The notes under the pieces were generated by a model. The model made no database searches, was not told the DNA's origin, and saw nothing but the letters and a program-made list of their open reading frames with translations. The translations under genes were made by a program, and so were the position numbers. A stretch of 64,000 bases of DNA from Agelas oroides (Eukaryota; Porifera; Demospongiae; Agelasida; Agelasidae), in NCBI GenBank assembly GCA_949130485.1, contig OX422188.1:4167307-4231306 (forward strand), given 5' to 3'. Shown in pieces: positions 12,001-24,682 of this stretch (the first letter of the stretch is position 1; each line of letters starts with the position of its first letter).

Positions 12001-12846
12001 AAAACCTCAATACGCAGTTTTAACCTCCGAGGAGGTGCTGTGAAGCACTTGCAGGCCTGTTTAAGTGTGAGAAGATGGAGGAAGCAGTTTTCACCGCTGT
12101 GGAGGCCCTTTGAGGTTGGTGGAAGCCTGTTTGTGTGCAGGAAAGACCTGATCACTCCGTTTTAATCACCGAGGGAGTGCTCTGAAGCACGTGCAAACTT
12201 GTTTAAGTGCCAGGGAAGATCGAGAAAGCTGTTTTCACCACTGTAGAGGTCCTGTGAGGCTAGTCCAAGCCTGTTCATGTGCGAGAAAGACCTGATAACG
12301 CCGTTTTAACCTCCGAGGAGGTGCTGTGAATCACTTGCAGGCCTGTTAAAGTGCCAGAGAAGGTCGAGAAAGCTGTTTTCAAAGCAGTGTGTGCCCTGTG
12401 ACTTTGGTGCAAGCCTGTTTATGTTCCGGAAAGACCTGATAACGTCGTTTTAATCACCGACGGGGATCTGTGAAGCACGTCCAGTGTTGCTTAAGTGCCA
12501 GGGATGATCGAGATAGCTGTTTACACCTCTGTAAGGGTCCTGTGAGGCTAGTTCTAGCCTGTTGATGTGCGAGAAAGTACTCATTACGCCGTTTTAACCT
12601 CCGAGGAGGTTCTCTGAAGAACTTGCAGGCCTGTTAACGTGCCAGATAAGATCCAGAAAGCTGTGAGTTTGAAGCAAGGCTGTTTATGTGCGGGAAAGAC
12701 CTGATATCGCCGTTTTAATTACCGAGTGTGTGCTGTGAAACACGTGCAGGCTTGTTTAAGCGCAAGGGAAGATCGAGAAAGCTGTTTTCACCATTGTAGA
12801 GGTGCTGTGAGGCTAGTGCAAGGCTGTTCATGTGCGAGAAAGACCT

Positions 12847-13635
12847 CAGGTATATTAAGACCTGGCTCAACTTGTTTTTGACAAAAATGTTTGTCATCTT
12901 TGTGATACTATATCTTTGCACATAAAAGTGACATACTGTTCTAGTCTGCATTCAAGCAAAGGTCCACCAGTGTGAATTCATAAGGCTTCACAGTTGACCA
13001 CGCCCATTCATCACGTAATGCTGTACAGTCGTTGACAATATGTCTGTTGCGGGTACTAAAGCAGCAATTCCGGAGATGTTAGAGAGCACTTTTGAGCATG
13101 AAATTTTGCATGAAGGCTAAGTACAATGTCACTTACCTGATTTTATTTTGGGAAACTTGAAACATAGCTGCGTTTGTTCAGAACTGACGAAAGAGGCCTT
13201 CTTGGGGGTGTGGTCCAGGCGCTTTTTGGCTTGCCGAAAGACTACAGTAGCCTGCTGCCGATTTCCCAAAATAAAATTGTAGAGTAAACATGGGTACCTT
13301 CCTCCAGAAGGCACAAACGGACTCCTGCAACAGCTGCAAGAACTCCGTCTCGGTATCACCATCGCCATCTCGACACCAACTCTGCCATTCTCATGAGCTT
13401 GGCACGAGATTTAAAGAGAGACGAAGACTAATTCTCTGTGCCATGACCTACCGATCCACTGTAGATTCCAAACAGCTATTAACTTCGTTCTAGTTTCATC
13501 GCTGAATCACAAAAGGAAGCGCAAAACAAAGCTACTTCGTATCGCAACCGCGAGGTCACTTCCGTGAACCAATGACATATTATCGTAATCTCTCCGTATC
13601 ACGCAAAATTATTGAGCCAGGCCTTAATATGCCTG
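12847..13635. mobile_element. 789-bp non-autonomous TIR element, copy 1
   Basis: Non-satellite DNA interrupting a monomer. The ends form a 24-bp terminal inverted repeat (12847-12870 and 13612-13635; CAGGTATATTAAG... against CAGGCATATTAAG...) with two mismatches. The flanks repeat AGACCT (12841-12846) and AGACCC (13636-13641), where the intact monomer has AGACCTCATAACG only once; if the outer CA is counted as target, the duplication is 8 bp. A second, internal 16-bp perfect inverted repeat lies at 13140-13155 and 13262-13277. No transposase is recognisable. The short CAGG-starting termini and a 6-8-bp duplication would suit a hAT-like MITE, but the superfamily is unresolved. Confidence 0.82.
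13137..13368 (-). other. Possible captured exon with splice donor inside TIR element
   Basis: On the minus strand a reading frame of about 79 codons runs from 13368 down to 13129. It crosses a perfect donor consensus CAG|GTAAGT (13131-13139 on the plus strand reads ACTTACCTG). Its second half is lysine- and arginine-rich and looks coding-like, but no family is recognised. It may be a fragment of host coding sequence carried by the element, or chance. The same stretch is present in the second copy (23038-23269). Confidence 0.2.
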
Positions 13636-16600
13636 AGACCCCATAACGCCGTTTTAACCTCCGAGGAGGTGCTATAAAGCACTTGCAGGCATGTCTAAGT
13701 GCCAGGGAAGATCGAGAAAGCTGTTTTCACCACTGTAGAGGTCCTGTGAGGCTAGTACAAGCCTGTTCATTTGCGAGAAAAACCTCATAACGCAATTTTA
13801 ACCTCCGAGGAAGTGCTGTGAAGCACTTGCAGTCTTCTTTAAGTGCTAGGAAGATCCACAAAGCTGTTTTCACTACTGTAGAGTTCCTGCGAGGCTAGTG
13901 CAATCCTATACATGTGCGAGAAAGCCCTCATAACGCCGTTCTACCCTCAGAGGAGGAGCTCTGAAGCACTTGCAGACCTGTGTAAGTGCCAGAGATGATC
14001 GAGAAAGCAGCTTTCTCCGCTGTGGAGGTCCAGTGAGGTTGGTCCAAGCCTGTTTATGTGCGGTAAAAACCTAATAAGGCAGTTTTAATCACCGAAGGAG
14101 TGCTGTGAAGCACTTGCAGGCCTGTTTATGTGCCAGAGAGGATCGAGAAAGCAGTTTTCACCGCTGTGGAGGCCCTGTGAGTTTGGTGCAAGCCAGTTTA
14201 TACGCGTGAAAGACCTGATAACGCCGTTTTAATCACTTAAACAGGCCTGGAAGTGCTTCACAGCAACTCCTCGAAGGTTAAAAGGGCGTTATGAGGTGTT
14301 TCGCACATGATCAGGCTTGCACTAGCCTCACAGGACCAGTTCAGTGGTGAAAACAGCTTTCTCGATCTTCCCTGTCACTTAAACAAGCCTGCACGTGCTT
14401 AACAGCACCCTTCGGTACCGGAGAAGATCGAGAAAGCAGTTTTCACAGTTGTGGAGGCCCTCTGATGTAGGTGCAACCATGTTTGTGTGCGGGAAAGACC
14501 TGATAACGGCGTTTTAATCACCGGGGGGGTGCTGTGAAGCACGCGCAGGCTTGTAAGTGCCAGGGATGATCGAGAAAGCTGTTTTCACTGCTGTGGAGGC
14601 CCTGTGAGTTTGAAGCAAACCTGTTTATGTGCGGGAAATACCTGATAACGCAGTTTTAATCACAGAGGGTGTGCTGTGATGCACGTGCAGGCTTGTTTAA
14701 GTTCCAGGGAAGGTCGAGAAAGCAGTTTTCACCGTTGTGGAGGCCCTGTGAGGTTGGTGCAAGCCTGTTTATGTGCGGGAAATACCTGATAACGCCGTTT
14801 TAACCTCCGAGGTGCTGTAAAGCACTTGCAGGCCTGTTTAGTGCCAGAGAGGATCGAGAAAGCAGTTTTCACCGTTGTTGAGGCCCTGTGGGTTTGGTGT
14901 GAGACTGTTTATGTGCGGAAAAGACCTGATAACGCCGTTGTAATCACCGAGGTGGTGCTGTTAAGCAATTGCAGGCTTGTTTAAGTAGCAGGGAAGATCG
15001 AGAGAGCTGTTTTCACCACTGTAGAGGTCCTGTGAGGCTAGTGCAAGCCTGTTCAGATGCGAGAAAGACCTCTTAACGCCGTTTTAGCCTCCGAGGTGGT
15101 GCTGTGAAGCACTTGCTGGCCTGTTTAAGTGCCAGAGAAGATCGAGAAGGCAGTTTTCACCACGGTAGAGGTCCTGTGAGGCTAATGCAAGCCTGTTCAT
15201 GTGCGAGGAACACCTCATAACGCCGTTTTAACCTCTGAGGAGGTGCTGTGAATCACTTGCAGGCCTATTTAAGTGCCAGAGACAATCGAGAAACCATTTT
15301 CTACTGCTGTGGAGGCCCTGTGAGTTTGAAGGAGGCCCGTTCATGTGGGGGAAAGATCTGATAATGACGTTTTAATCACTGAGGGCGTGCTGTGAAGCAC
15401 GTGCAGGCTTGTTTAAGTGCCAGGGAAGATCGAGAAAGCTGTTTTCACCACTATAGAGGTCCTTTCAGTCTAGTGCAAGCCTGTTCATGTACGAGAAAGA
15501 CCTGATAACGCCGTTTTAACCTCCGAGGAGGTGCTGTGAATCACTTGCAGGCCTGTTAAAATGCCAGAGAAGGTCGAGAAAGCTGTTTTCACAGCAGTGT
15601 AGGCCCTGTGAAGTTGGTTCAAGCCTGTTTGTGTGCGGGAAAGACTTGATAACGCCGTTTTAATCACCGAGGGGTTGCTGTGAAGCACGTGAAGGCTTGT
15701 TTAAGTGCCAGGCATGATCGAAAAGGCTGTTTTCACCACTGTAGAGGTCCTGTGAGGCTAGTGCAAGCCTGTTCATGGAGGATAAAGACCCCATAACGTA
15801 GTTTTAACCTCCCAAGGGAGTGCGTTGAAGCACCTGCAGGCCTGTTTAAGTGCAAGTGAAGATCGAGAAAGCTGTTTTCACCACTGTGGATGTCCCGTGA
15901 GGCTAGTGCCAGCCTGTTCATGTGAGAGAAAGACCTCTTAACGCCGTTTTAGCCTCCGAGATGGTGCTGTGAAGCACTTGCCGGCCTGTTTAAGTGCCAG
16001 AGAAGATCGCGAAGGCAGTTTTCACCACGGTAGAGGTCCTATGAGACTAATGCAAGCCTGTTCTAGTGCGAGAAAAACCTCAATACGCAGTTTTAACCTC
16101 CGAGGAGGTGCTGTGAAGCACTTGCATGCCTGTTTAAGTGCGAGAAGATGGAGGAAGCAGTTTTCACCGCTGTGGAGGACCTTTGAGGTTGGTGGAAGCC
16201 TGTTTGTGTGCAGGAAAGACCTGATCACTCCGTTTTAATCACCGAGGGAGTGATCTGAAGTACGTGCAAACTTGTTTAAGTGCGAGAGAAGATCGAGAAA
16301 GCTGTTTTCACCACTGTAGAGGTCCTGTGAGGCTAGTCCAAGCCTTTTAATGTGCGAGAAAGACCTGATAACGCCGTTTTAACCTCCGAGGAGGTGCTGT
16401 GAATCACTTGCAGGCCTGTTAAAGTGCCATAGAAGGTCGAGAAAGCTGTTTTCAAAGCAGTGTAGGCCCTGTGACTTTGGTGCAAGCCTGTTTATGTTCC
16501 GGAAACACCTGATAACGTCGTTTTAATCACCGACGGGGAGCTGTGAAGCACGTCCAGTGTTGTTTAAGTGCCAGGGATGATCGAGATAGCTGTTTTCACC

Positions 16601-19600
16601 TCTGTAGGCGTCCTGTGAGGCTAGTTCTAGCCTGTTGATGTGCGAGAAAGTACTCATTACGCCGTTTTAACCTCCGAGGAGGTTCTCTGAAACACTTGCA
16701 GGCCTGTTTAGGTGACAGAGAAGATCGAGAAAGCTGTGAGTTTGAAGCAAGGCTGTTTATGTGCGGGAAAGACCTGATATCGCCGTTTTAATTACCGAGG
16801 GTGTGCTGTGAAGCACGTGCAGACTTGTTTAAGTGCCAGGGAAGATCGATAAAGCTGTTTTCACCATTGTAGAGGTCCTGTGAGGCTAGTGCAAGGCTGT
16901 TCATGTGCGAGAAAGACCTCATAACGCCGTTTTAACCTCCGAGGAGGTGCTGTGAAGCACTTGCTGGCCTGTTTAAGTGCCAGAGAAGATCGAGAAAGCA
17001 GTTTTCATCATTGTGGATGCCCTCTGAAGTTGGTGCAAGCCTGTTTGTGTGCGTGAAAGAGCTGATACAGCCTTTTCAATCACCGAGGGCGTACTGTGAA
17101 GCACGTGCAGGCTTGTTTAAGAGCCAGGGAAGATCGAGAAAGCTGTTTTCACCGTTGTGGAGGTCCAGTGAGGTTGGTGCAAGCCGGTTTATGGGCTGTA
17201 ATGACCTGATAACGCCGTTTTAATCACCAAGGGCGTGCTGTGAAGCACGTTCAGGCTTGTTTAAGAGCCAGGGAAGATCGAGAAAGCTGTTTTCAACACT
17301 GTAGAGATGCTGTTAGGCTAGTGCATGCCTGTTCAGGTGCGAGAAAAACCTCATAACCCCTTTTTAACCGCCGAGAAAGTGCTGTGAAGTACTTGCAAGT
17401 CTGTTTAAGTGCCAGAGAAGATCGAGAAAGCAGTTTTCACCGTTGTGGAGGCCGTGTGAGGTTGGTGCAAGCCTGTTTGTGTGCGGGAAAGACCTGAGAC
17501 CGCCGTTTTAATCACCGAGGGGTTGCTGTGAAGCACGTGCAGGCTTGTTTAAGTGCCAAGGAAGATCGAGAAAGCTGTTTTCACCACTGTAGAGGTCCTG
17601 TGAGGCTAGTGAAGCCTGTTCATGTGCGAGAAAGAACTGATAACGCCGTTTTAACCTCCGAGGAGGTGCTGTGAATCACTTGCTGGCCTGTTTAAGTGCC
17701 AGAGAAGATCGAGAAAGCAGTTTTCATCATTGTGGATGCCCTCTGAAGTTGGTGCAAGCCTGTTTGTGTGCGTGAAAGAGCTGATACAGCCGTTTCAATC
17801 ACCGAGGGCGTACTGTGAAGCACGTGCAGGCTTGTTTAAGAGCCAGGGAAGATCGAGAAAGCTGTTTTCACCGTTGTGGAGGTCCAGTGAGGTTGGTGCA
17901 AGCCGGTTTATGGGCTGTAATGACCTGATAACGCCGTTTTAATCACCAAGGGCGTGCTGTGAAGCACGTTCAGGCTTGTTTAAGAGCCAGGGAAGATCGA
18001 GAAAGCTGTTTTCAACACTGTAGAGATGCTGTTAGGCTAGTGCATGCCTGTTCAGGTGCGAGAAAAACCTCATAACGCCTTTTTAACCGCCGAGAAAGTG
18101 CTGTGAAGTACTTGCAAGTCTGTTTAAGTGCCAGAGAAGATCGAGAAAGCAGTTTTCACCGTTGTGGAGGCCCTGTGACGTTGGTGCAAGCCTGTTTATG
18201 TGCGGGAAAGACCCGATACCGCCATTTTAATCACCGAGGGGGTGCTGTGAAACACATGCAGGCTTGTTTAAGTGCCAGGGAAGATCGAGAAAGCTGTTTT
18301 CACCACTATAGAGGTCCTGTGATGCTAGTGCAAGCCTGTCCATGTGGGAGAAAGACCTCATAACGCCGTTTTAACCTCCGAAGAGGTGCTGAGAAGAACT
18401 TGCAGGCCTGTTTAAGTGCCAGAGAAGATCGAGAAAGCAGTTTTCACCGTTGTGGAGGCCGTTTGAGGTTGGTGCAAGCCTGTTTGTGTGCGGGAAAGAC
18501 CTGAGACCGCCGTTTTAATCACCGAGGGGTTGCTGTGAAGCACGTGCAGGCTTGTTTAAGTGCCACGGAAGATCGAGAAAGCTGTTTTCACCACTATAGA
18601 GGTCCTGTGAGGCTTGTGCAAGCCTGTTCATGCGGGAGAAAGACCTCATAACGCCGTTTTAACCTCCGAGGAGGTGCTGCATAGCACTTGCAGGCCGGTT
18701 TAAGTCCCAGAGAAGATCGAGAAACTATTTTTCACTGCTGTGGAGGCCCTGTGAGTTTGAAGAAGTTTCGTTTATGTGGGGGAAAGATCTGATAATGCCG
18801 TTTTAATCACCGAGGGGGTGCTGTGAAGCACGTGCTGGCTTGTTTAAGTGCCAGAGAAGATCGAGAAGGCATTTTTCATCGTTGTGGAGGCCCTCTGAGG
18901 TTGGTGCAAACCTGTTTGTGTGCGGGAAAGACCTGATACCTCCGTTTTAATCACCGAGGGCGTGCTGTGAAGCACGTGCAGGCCTGTTTAAGTGCCAAAG
19001 AAGATCGAGAAAGCAGTTTTCACCGTTGTGGAGGCCCTGTGATGTTGGTGCAAGCCTGTTTGTGTGCGAGAAAGACCCGAAACCGCCACCGAGGGCGTAC
19101 TGTGGAGCACGTGCAGGCTTGTTTAAGTGCCAGGGAAGATCGAGAAAGCTGTTTTCACCACTATAGAGGTCCTGTGATGCTAGTGCAAGACTGTTCATGT
19201 GGGAGAAAGACTTCATAACGCCATTTTAACCTCCGAAGAGGTGCTGTGAAGTACTTACAGGCCTGTTTAAGTGCCAGAGAAGATCGAGAAAGCAGTTTCC
19301 ACCGTTGTGGAGGCCATGTGAGGATGGTGCAAGCCTGTTTGTGTGCGGTAAAGACCTGGTACCGCAGTTTTAATCACCGAGGGGCTGCTGTGAAGCACGT
19401 GCAGGCTTGTTTAAGTGCCAGGGAAGATCGAGAAAGCTGTTTTCACCATTATAGAGGTTCTGTGAGGCTACTGCAAGCCTGTTCATGTGCGAGAAAGAAC
19501 TGATAACGCCGTTTTAACATCCGAGTAGGTGCTGTGAAACACTTGCAGGCATGTTTAAGTGCCAGAGAAGATCGAGAAGGCATTTTTCACCGTTGTGGAG

Positions 19601-22600
19601 GCCCTCTGAGGTTGGTGCAAACCTGTTTGTGTGCGGGAAAGACCTGATACCTCAGTTTTAATCACCGAGGGCGTGCTGTGAAGCACGTGCAGGCCTGTTT
19701 AAGTGCCAAAGAAGATCGAGAAAGCAGTTATCACCGTTGTGGAGGCCCTGTGATGTTGGTGCAAGCCTGTTTGTGTGCGAGAAAGACCCGAAACCGCCAC
19801 CGAAGGCGTGCTGTGGAGCACGTGCAGGCTGGTTTAAGTGCCAGGGAAGATCGAGAAAGCTGTTTTCACCACTATAGAGGTCCTGTGATGCTAGTGCAAG
19901 CCTGTTCATGTGGGAGAAAGACCTCATAACGCCATTTTAACCTCCGAAGAGGTGCTGCGAAGTACTTGCAGGCCTGTTTAAGTGCCAGAGAAGATCGAGA
20001 AAGCAGTTTTCACCGTTGTGGAGGCCATGTGAGGATGGTGCAAGCCTGTTTGTGTGCGGTAAAGACCTGGTACCGCAGTTTTAATCACCGAGGGGCTGCT
20101 GTGAAGCACGTGCAGGCTTGTTTAAGTGCCAGGAAAGATCGAGAAAGCTGTTTTCACCACTATGGAGGTGCTGTGAAGCATGTTCATGTGGGAGAAAGAC
20201 CTGATAACGCCGTTTTAACCTCCGAGGAGGTGCTGTGTAGCACTTGCAGGCCTGTTTAAGTCCGAGTGAAGATCTAGAAACCATTTTTCACTGCTGTGGA
20301 AGCCCTGTAAGTTTGAAGAAGTTCCGTTTATGTGCGGGAAAGATCTGATAACGCCGTTTTAATCACCGAGGGGGTGCTGTGAAGCACGTGCTGGCTTGTT
20401 TAAGTGCCAGGGAAGATCGAGAAAGCTGTTTTCATCAACTGTAGAGGTCCTGTGAGGCTAGTGCAAGCCTGCTCATGCGCGAGAAAGAACTGAGACCGAC
20501 GTTTTAACCTCCGAGGGCGTGCTGTGAAGCACGTTCAGGCTTGTTTAAGAGCCAGGGAAGATCGAGAAAGCTGTTTTCAACACTGAAGAGATGCTGTTAG
20601 GCTAGTGCATAGCTGTTCAGGTGCGAGAAAAACCTCATAACGCCTTTTTAACCGCCGAGAAAGTGCTGTGAAGTACTTGCAGGCCTGTTTAAGTGCCAGA
20701 GAAGATCGAGAAAGCAGTTTTCACCGTTGTGGAGGCCTTGTGACATTGGTGCATGCCTGTTTGTGTGCGGGAAAGACCCGTTACCGCCATTTTAATCACC
20801 GAGGGGGTGCTTTGAAGCACGTGCAGGCTTGTTTAAATGCCAGGGATGATCGAGAATGCTGTTTTCACCACTATAGAGGTCCTGTGATGCTAGTGCAAGC
20901 CTGTTCATGTGGGAGAAAGACCTCATAACGCCGTTTTAACTTCCGAAGAGGTGCTCAGAAGAACTTGCAAGCCTGTTTGAGTGCCAGAGAAGATCGAGAA
21001 AGCAGTTTTCTCCTTTGTGGAGGCCCTGTGAGGTTGGTGCAAGCCTGTTTGCGTGCGTGAAACACCTGATACCGCCGTTTTAATCACCGTGGGCGTGCTG
21101 TGAAACACGTGCAGGCTTGTTTAAGTGCTAGGGAAGATCGAGAAAGATGTTTTCACCACTGTAGTGGTCCTCTGAGGCTAGTGCAAGCCTGATCATGTGC
21201 GAGAAAGACCTCATAACGCCGTTTTGACGTCCGAGGAAGTGCTGTGAAGCACTTGCAGGCCTGTTTAAGTACAAGAGAAGATGGAGTAAGCAGTTTCCAC
21301 CGCTGTAGAGGCCCTCTGAGCTTCGTGCAAGCCTGTTGATGTGCGAGAATGTACTCAATACGCCGTTTTAACCTCCGAGGAGGTGCTCTGAAGCACTTGC
21401 AATCCTGTTTAAGTGCCTGAGAAGATCGAGAAAGCTGTGAGTTTGAACCAAGGCTGTTTATGTTCGGGAAAGATCTAATATCGCCGTTTTAATTATCAAG
21501 GGTGTGCTGTGAAGCACGTGCAGGCTTGTTTAAGTGCCAGGGAAGATCGAGAAAGCTGTTTTCACCGCTGTAGAGGTCCTGTGAGGCTAGTGAAAACCTG
21601 TTCATGTGCGAGAAAGACCTCATAACGCCGTTAAAACGTCCCAGGAGGTGCTGTGAAGCACTTGCAGGCCTGTTTAAGTACCAGAGAAGATGGAGTAAGC
21701 AGTTTCCACCGCTGTAGAGGCCCTGTGAGCTTGGTGCAAACCTGTTTATGTGCGGGAAAGACCTCTTAACGCCGTTTTAGCCTCCAAGATGGTGCTGTAA
21801 AGCACTTGCCCGCCTGTTTAAGTGCCAGAGAAGATCGAGAAGTCAGTTTTCACCACGGTAGAGGTCCTATGAGACTAATGCAAGCCTGTTCATGTGCGAG
21901 AAAAACCTCAATACGCAGTTTTAACCTCCGAGGAGGTGCTGTGAAGCACTTGCAGGCCTGTTTAAGTGTGAGAAGATGGAGGAAGCAGTTTTCACCGCTG
22001 TGGAGGCCCTTTGAGGTTGGTGGAAGCCTGTTTGTGTGCAGGAAAGACCTGATCACTCCGTTTTAATCACCGAGGGAGTGCTCTGAAGCACGTGCAAACT
22101 TGTTTAAGTGCCAGGGAAGATCGAGAAAGCTGTTTTCACCACTGTAGAGGTCCTGTGAGGCTAGTCCAAGCCTGTTCATGTGCGAGAAAGACCTGATAAC
22201 GCCGTTTTAACCTCCGAGGAGGTGCTGTGAATCACTTGCAGGCCTGTTAAAGTGCCAGAGAAGGTCGAGAAAGCTGTTTTCAAAGCAGTGTGTGCCCTGT
22301 GACTTTGGTGCAAGCCTGTTTATGTTCAGGAAAGACCTGATAACGTCGTTTTAATCACCGACGGGGATCTGTGAAGCACGTCCAGTGTTGCTTAAGTGCC
22401 AGGGATGATCGAGATAGCTGTTTACACCTCTGTAAGGGTCCTGTGAGGCTAGTTCTAGCCTGTTGATGTGCGAGAAAGTACTCATTACGCCGTTTTAACC
22501 TCCGAGGAGGTTCTCTGAAGAACTTGCAGGCCTGTTAACGTGCCAGATAAGATCCAGAAAGCTGTGAGTTTGAAGCAAGGCTGTTTATGTGCGGGAAAGA

Positions 22601-22747
22601 CCTGATATCGCCGTTTTAATTACCGAGTGTGTGCTGTGAAACACGTGCAGGCTTGTTTAAGCGCAAGGGAAGATCGAGAAAGCTGTTTTCACCATTGTAG
22701 AGGTGCTGTGAGGCTAGTGCAAGGCTGTTCATGTGCGAGAAAGACCT
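13636..22747 (+). repeat. Satellite block 2
   Basis: The same 144-bp satellite continues between the two copies of the 789-bp element. It contains the end of 9.9-kb unit 1 and the start of unit 2, one inverted segment, and a local 719-bp repeat in which about 17011-17440 matches 17730-18159. No gene is supported. Confidence 0.96.
14237..14418 (-). repeat. Inverted satellite segment, copy 2
   Basis: Same junctions as at 629-810: AATCAC|TTAAACAGG on the left and TTCGGTAC|CGGAGAAG on the right. It lies 601 bp downstream of the 789-bp element. Confidence 0.93.
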
Positions 22748-23536
22748 CAGGTATATTAAGACCTGGCTCAACTTGTTTTTGACAAAAATGTTTGTCATCT
22801 TTGTGATACTATATCTTTGCACATAAAAGTGACATACTGTTCTAGTCTGCATTCAAGCAAAGGTCCACCAGTGTGAATTCATAAGGCTTCACAGTTGACC
22901 ACGCCCATTCATCACGTAATGCTGTACAGTCGTTGACAATATGTCTGTTGCGGGTACTAAAGCAGCAATTCCGGAGATGTTAGAGAGCACTTTTGAGCAT
23001 GAAATTTTGCATGAAGGCTAAGTACAATGTCACTTACCTGATTTTATTTTGGGAAACTTGAAACATAGCTGCGTTTGTTCAGAACTGACGAAAGAGGCCT
23101 TCTTGGGGGTGTGGTCCAGGCGCTTTTTGGCTTGCCGAAAGACTACAGTAGCCTGCTGCCGATTTCCCAAAATAAAATTGTAGAGTAAACATGGGTACCT
23201 TCCTCCAGAAGGCACAAACGGACTCCTGCAACAGCTGCAAGAACTCCGTCTCGGTATCACCATCGCCATCTCGACACCAACTCTGCCATTCTCATGAGCT
23301 TGGCACGAGATTTAAAGGGAGACGAAGACTAATTCTCTGTGCCATGACCTACCGATCCACTGTAGATTCCAAACAGCTATTAACTTCGTTCTAGTTTCAT
23401 CGCTGAATCACAAAAGGAAGCGCAAAACAAAGCTACTTCGTATCGCAACCGCGAGGTCACTTCCGTGAACCAATGACATATTATCGTAATCTCTCCGTAT
23501 CACGCAAAATTATTGAGCCAGGCCTTAATATGCCTG
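22748..23536. mobile_element. 789-bp non-autonomous TIR element, copy 2
   Basis: Nearly identical to 12847-13635 at an offset of exactly 9901, with the same flanking satellite on both sides. It was therefore copied by the 9.9-kb duplication and did not insert independently. One visible difference lies near 23321 (GGGAG instead of GAGAG). Confidence 0.85.
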
Positions 23537-24137
23537 AGACCCCATAACGCCGTTTTAACCTCCGAGGAGGTGCTATAAAGCACTTGCAGGCATGTCTAAG
23601 TGCCAGGGAAGATCGAGAAAGCTGTTTTCACCACTGTAGAGGTCCTGTGAGGCTAGTACAAGCCTGTTCATTTGCGAGAAAAACCTCATAACGCAATTTT
23701 AACCTCCGAGGAAGTGCTGTGAAGCACTTGCAGTCTTCTTTAAGTGCTAGGAAGATCCACAAAGCTGTTTTCACTACTGTAGAGTTCCTGCGAGGCTAGT
23801 GCAATCCTATACATGTGCGAGAAAGCCCTCATAACGCCGTTCTACCCTCAGAGGAGGAGCTCTGAAGCACTTGCAGACCTGTGTAAGTGCCAGAGATGAT
23901 CGAGAAAGCAGCTTTCTCCGCAGTGGAGGTCCAGTGAGGTTGGTCCAAGCCTGTTTATGTGCGGTAAAAACCTAATAAGGCAGTTTTAATCACCGAAGGA
24001 GTGCTGTGAAGCACTTGCAGGCCTGTTTATGTGCCAGAGAGGATCGAGAAAGCAGTTTTCACCGCTGTGGAGGCCCTGTGAGTTTGGTGCAAGCCAGTTT
24101 ATACGCGTGAAAGACCTGATAACGCCGTTTTAATCAC

Positions 24138-24319
24138 TTAAACAGGCCTGGAAGTGCTTCACAGCAACTCCTCGAAGGTTAAAAGGGCGTTATGAGGTGT
24201 TTCGCACATGATCAGGCTTGCACTAGCCTCACAGGACCAGTTCAGTGGTGAAAACAGCTTTCTCGATCTTCCCTGTTACTTAAACAAGCCTGCACGTGCT
24301 TAACAGCACCCTTCGGTAC
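24138..24319 (-). repeat. Inverted satellite segment, copy 3
   Basis: Counterpart of 14237-14418 in the second 9.9-kb unit (offset 9901), with the same breakpoints. Confidence 0.93.
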
Positions 24320-24398
24320 CGGAGAAGATCGAGAAAGCAGTTTTCACAGTTGTGGAGGCCTCTGAGGTAGGTGCAACCATGTTTGTGTGCGGGAAAGA

Positions 24399-24682
24399 CC
24401 TGATAACGGCGTTTTAATCACCGAGGGGGTGCTGTGAAGCACGCGCAGGCTTGTAAGTGCCAGGGATGATCGAGAAAGCTGTTTTCACTGCTGTGGAGGC
24501 CCTGTGAGTTTGAAGCAAACCTGTTTATGTGCGGGAAAGACCTGATAACGGCGTTTTAATCACCGAGGGGGTGCTGTGAAGCACGCGCAGGCTTGTAAGT
24601 GCCAGGGATGATCGAGAAAGCTGTTTTCACTGCTGTGGAGGCCCTGTGAGTTTGAAGCAAACCTGTTTATGTGCGGGAAATA
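24399..24682 (+). repeat. 142-bp monomer duplicated in tandem
   Basis: Segment 24399-24540 (starting CCTGATAACGGCG, with GCACGCGCAGGCTTGTAAGTG) is repeated as 24541-24682. Unit 1 has only one copy at the equivalent place, so this single-monomer gain is younger than the 9.9-kb duplication. The affected monomer is 142 bp because TTTAAGTG has lost bases. Confidence 0.88.

Larger units (their letters stand above)
1..12846 (+). repeat. Satellite block 1, 144-bp monomer family
   Basis: Head-to-tail tandem repeat with a 144-bp monomer, seen from the landmark CGCCGTTTTAA at 3179, 3323, 3467 and 3611. Each monomer contains a short dyad (GTGCT-GTGA-AGCAC), a GAAGATCGAGAAAGC segment and a GTGCAAGCCTGTTTATGTG segment. 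Two classes tend to alternate: class A has ATCACCGAGGG, CACGTGCAGGCTTG and a CACTGTAGAGGTCC half, and class B has ACCTCCGAGGAGG, CACTTGCAGGCCTG and a GTTGTGGAGGCCC half. The order is sometimes broken, for example B-B at 3323-3610. Longer blocks recur: about 1047-2700 is matched near 5617-7300 at an offset of about 4.57 kb. No gene is supported. The open frames of 60-90 codons end at the recurrent GACCTGA. Confidence 0.97.
7501..17400 (+). repeat. 9.9-kb tandem duplication, unit 1
   Basis: From about 7501 onward this unit reappears nearly base for base 9900-9901 bp downstream. Satellite, inverted segment and the 789-bp inserted element are all included. Upstream of 7501 the two sequences differ (GCTGTGAAGAACTTGCAGGC against GCTGTGAAGTACTTGCAAGT), which places the left limit. 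Visible differences between copies are isolated single bases, for example GAGAG at about 13420 against GGGAG at about 23321. Confidence 0.93.

Noticed and set aside
1..12846. Regularly spaced repeats as a CRISPR array
   Set aside because: The whole 144-bp unit is repeated, with no unique spacers of constant length; the context is eukaryotic and no cas genes are present.
22748..23536. Second 789-bp element as an independent transposition
   Set aside because: Both flanks match those of the first copy for kilobases at a constant 9901-bp offset, so it is a passenger of the segmental duplication.
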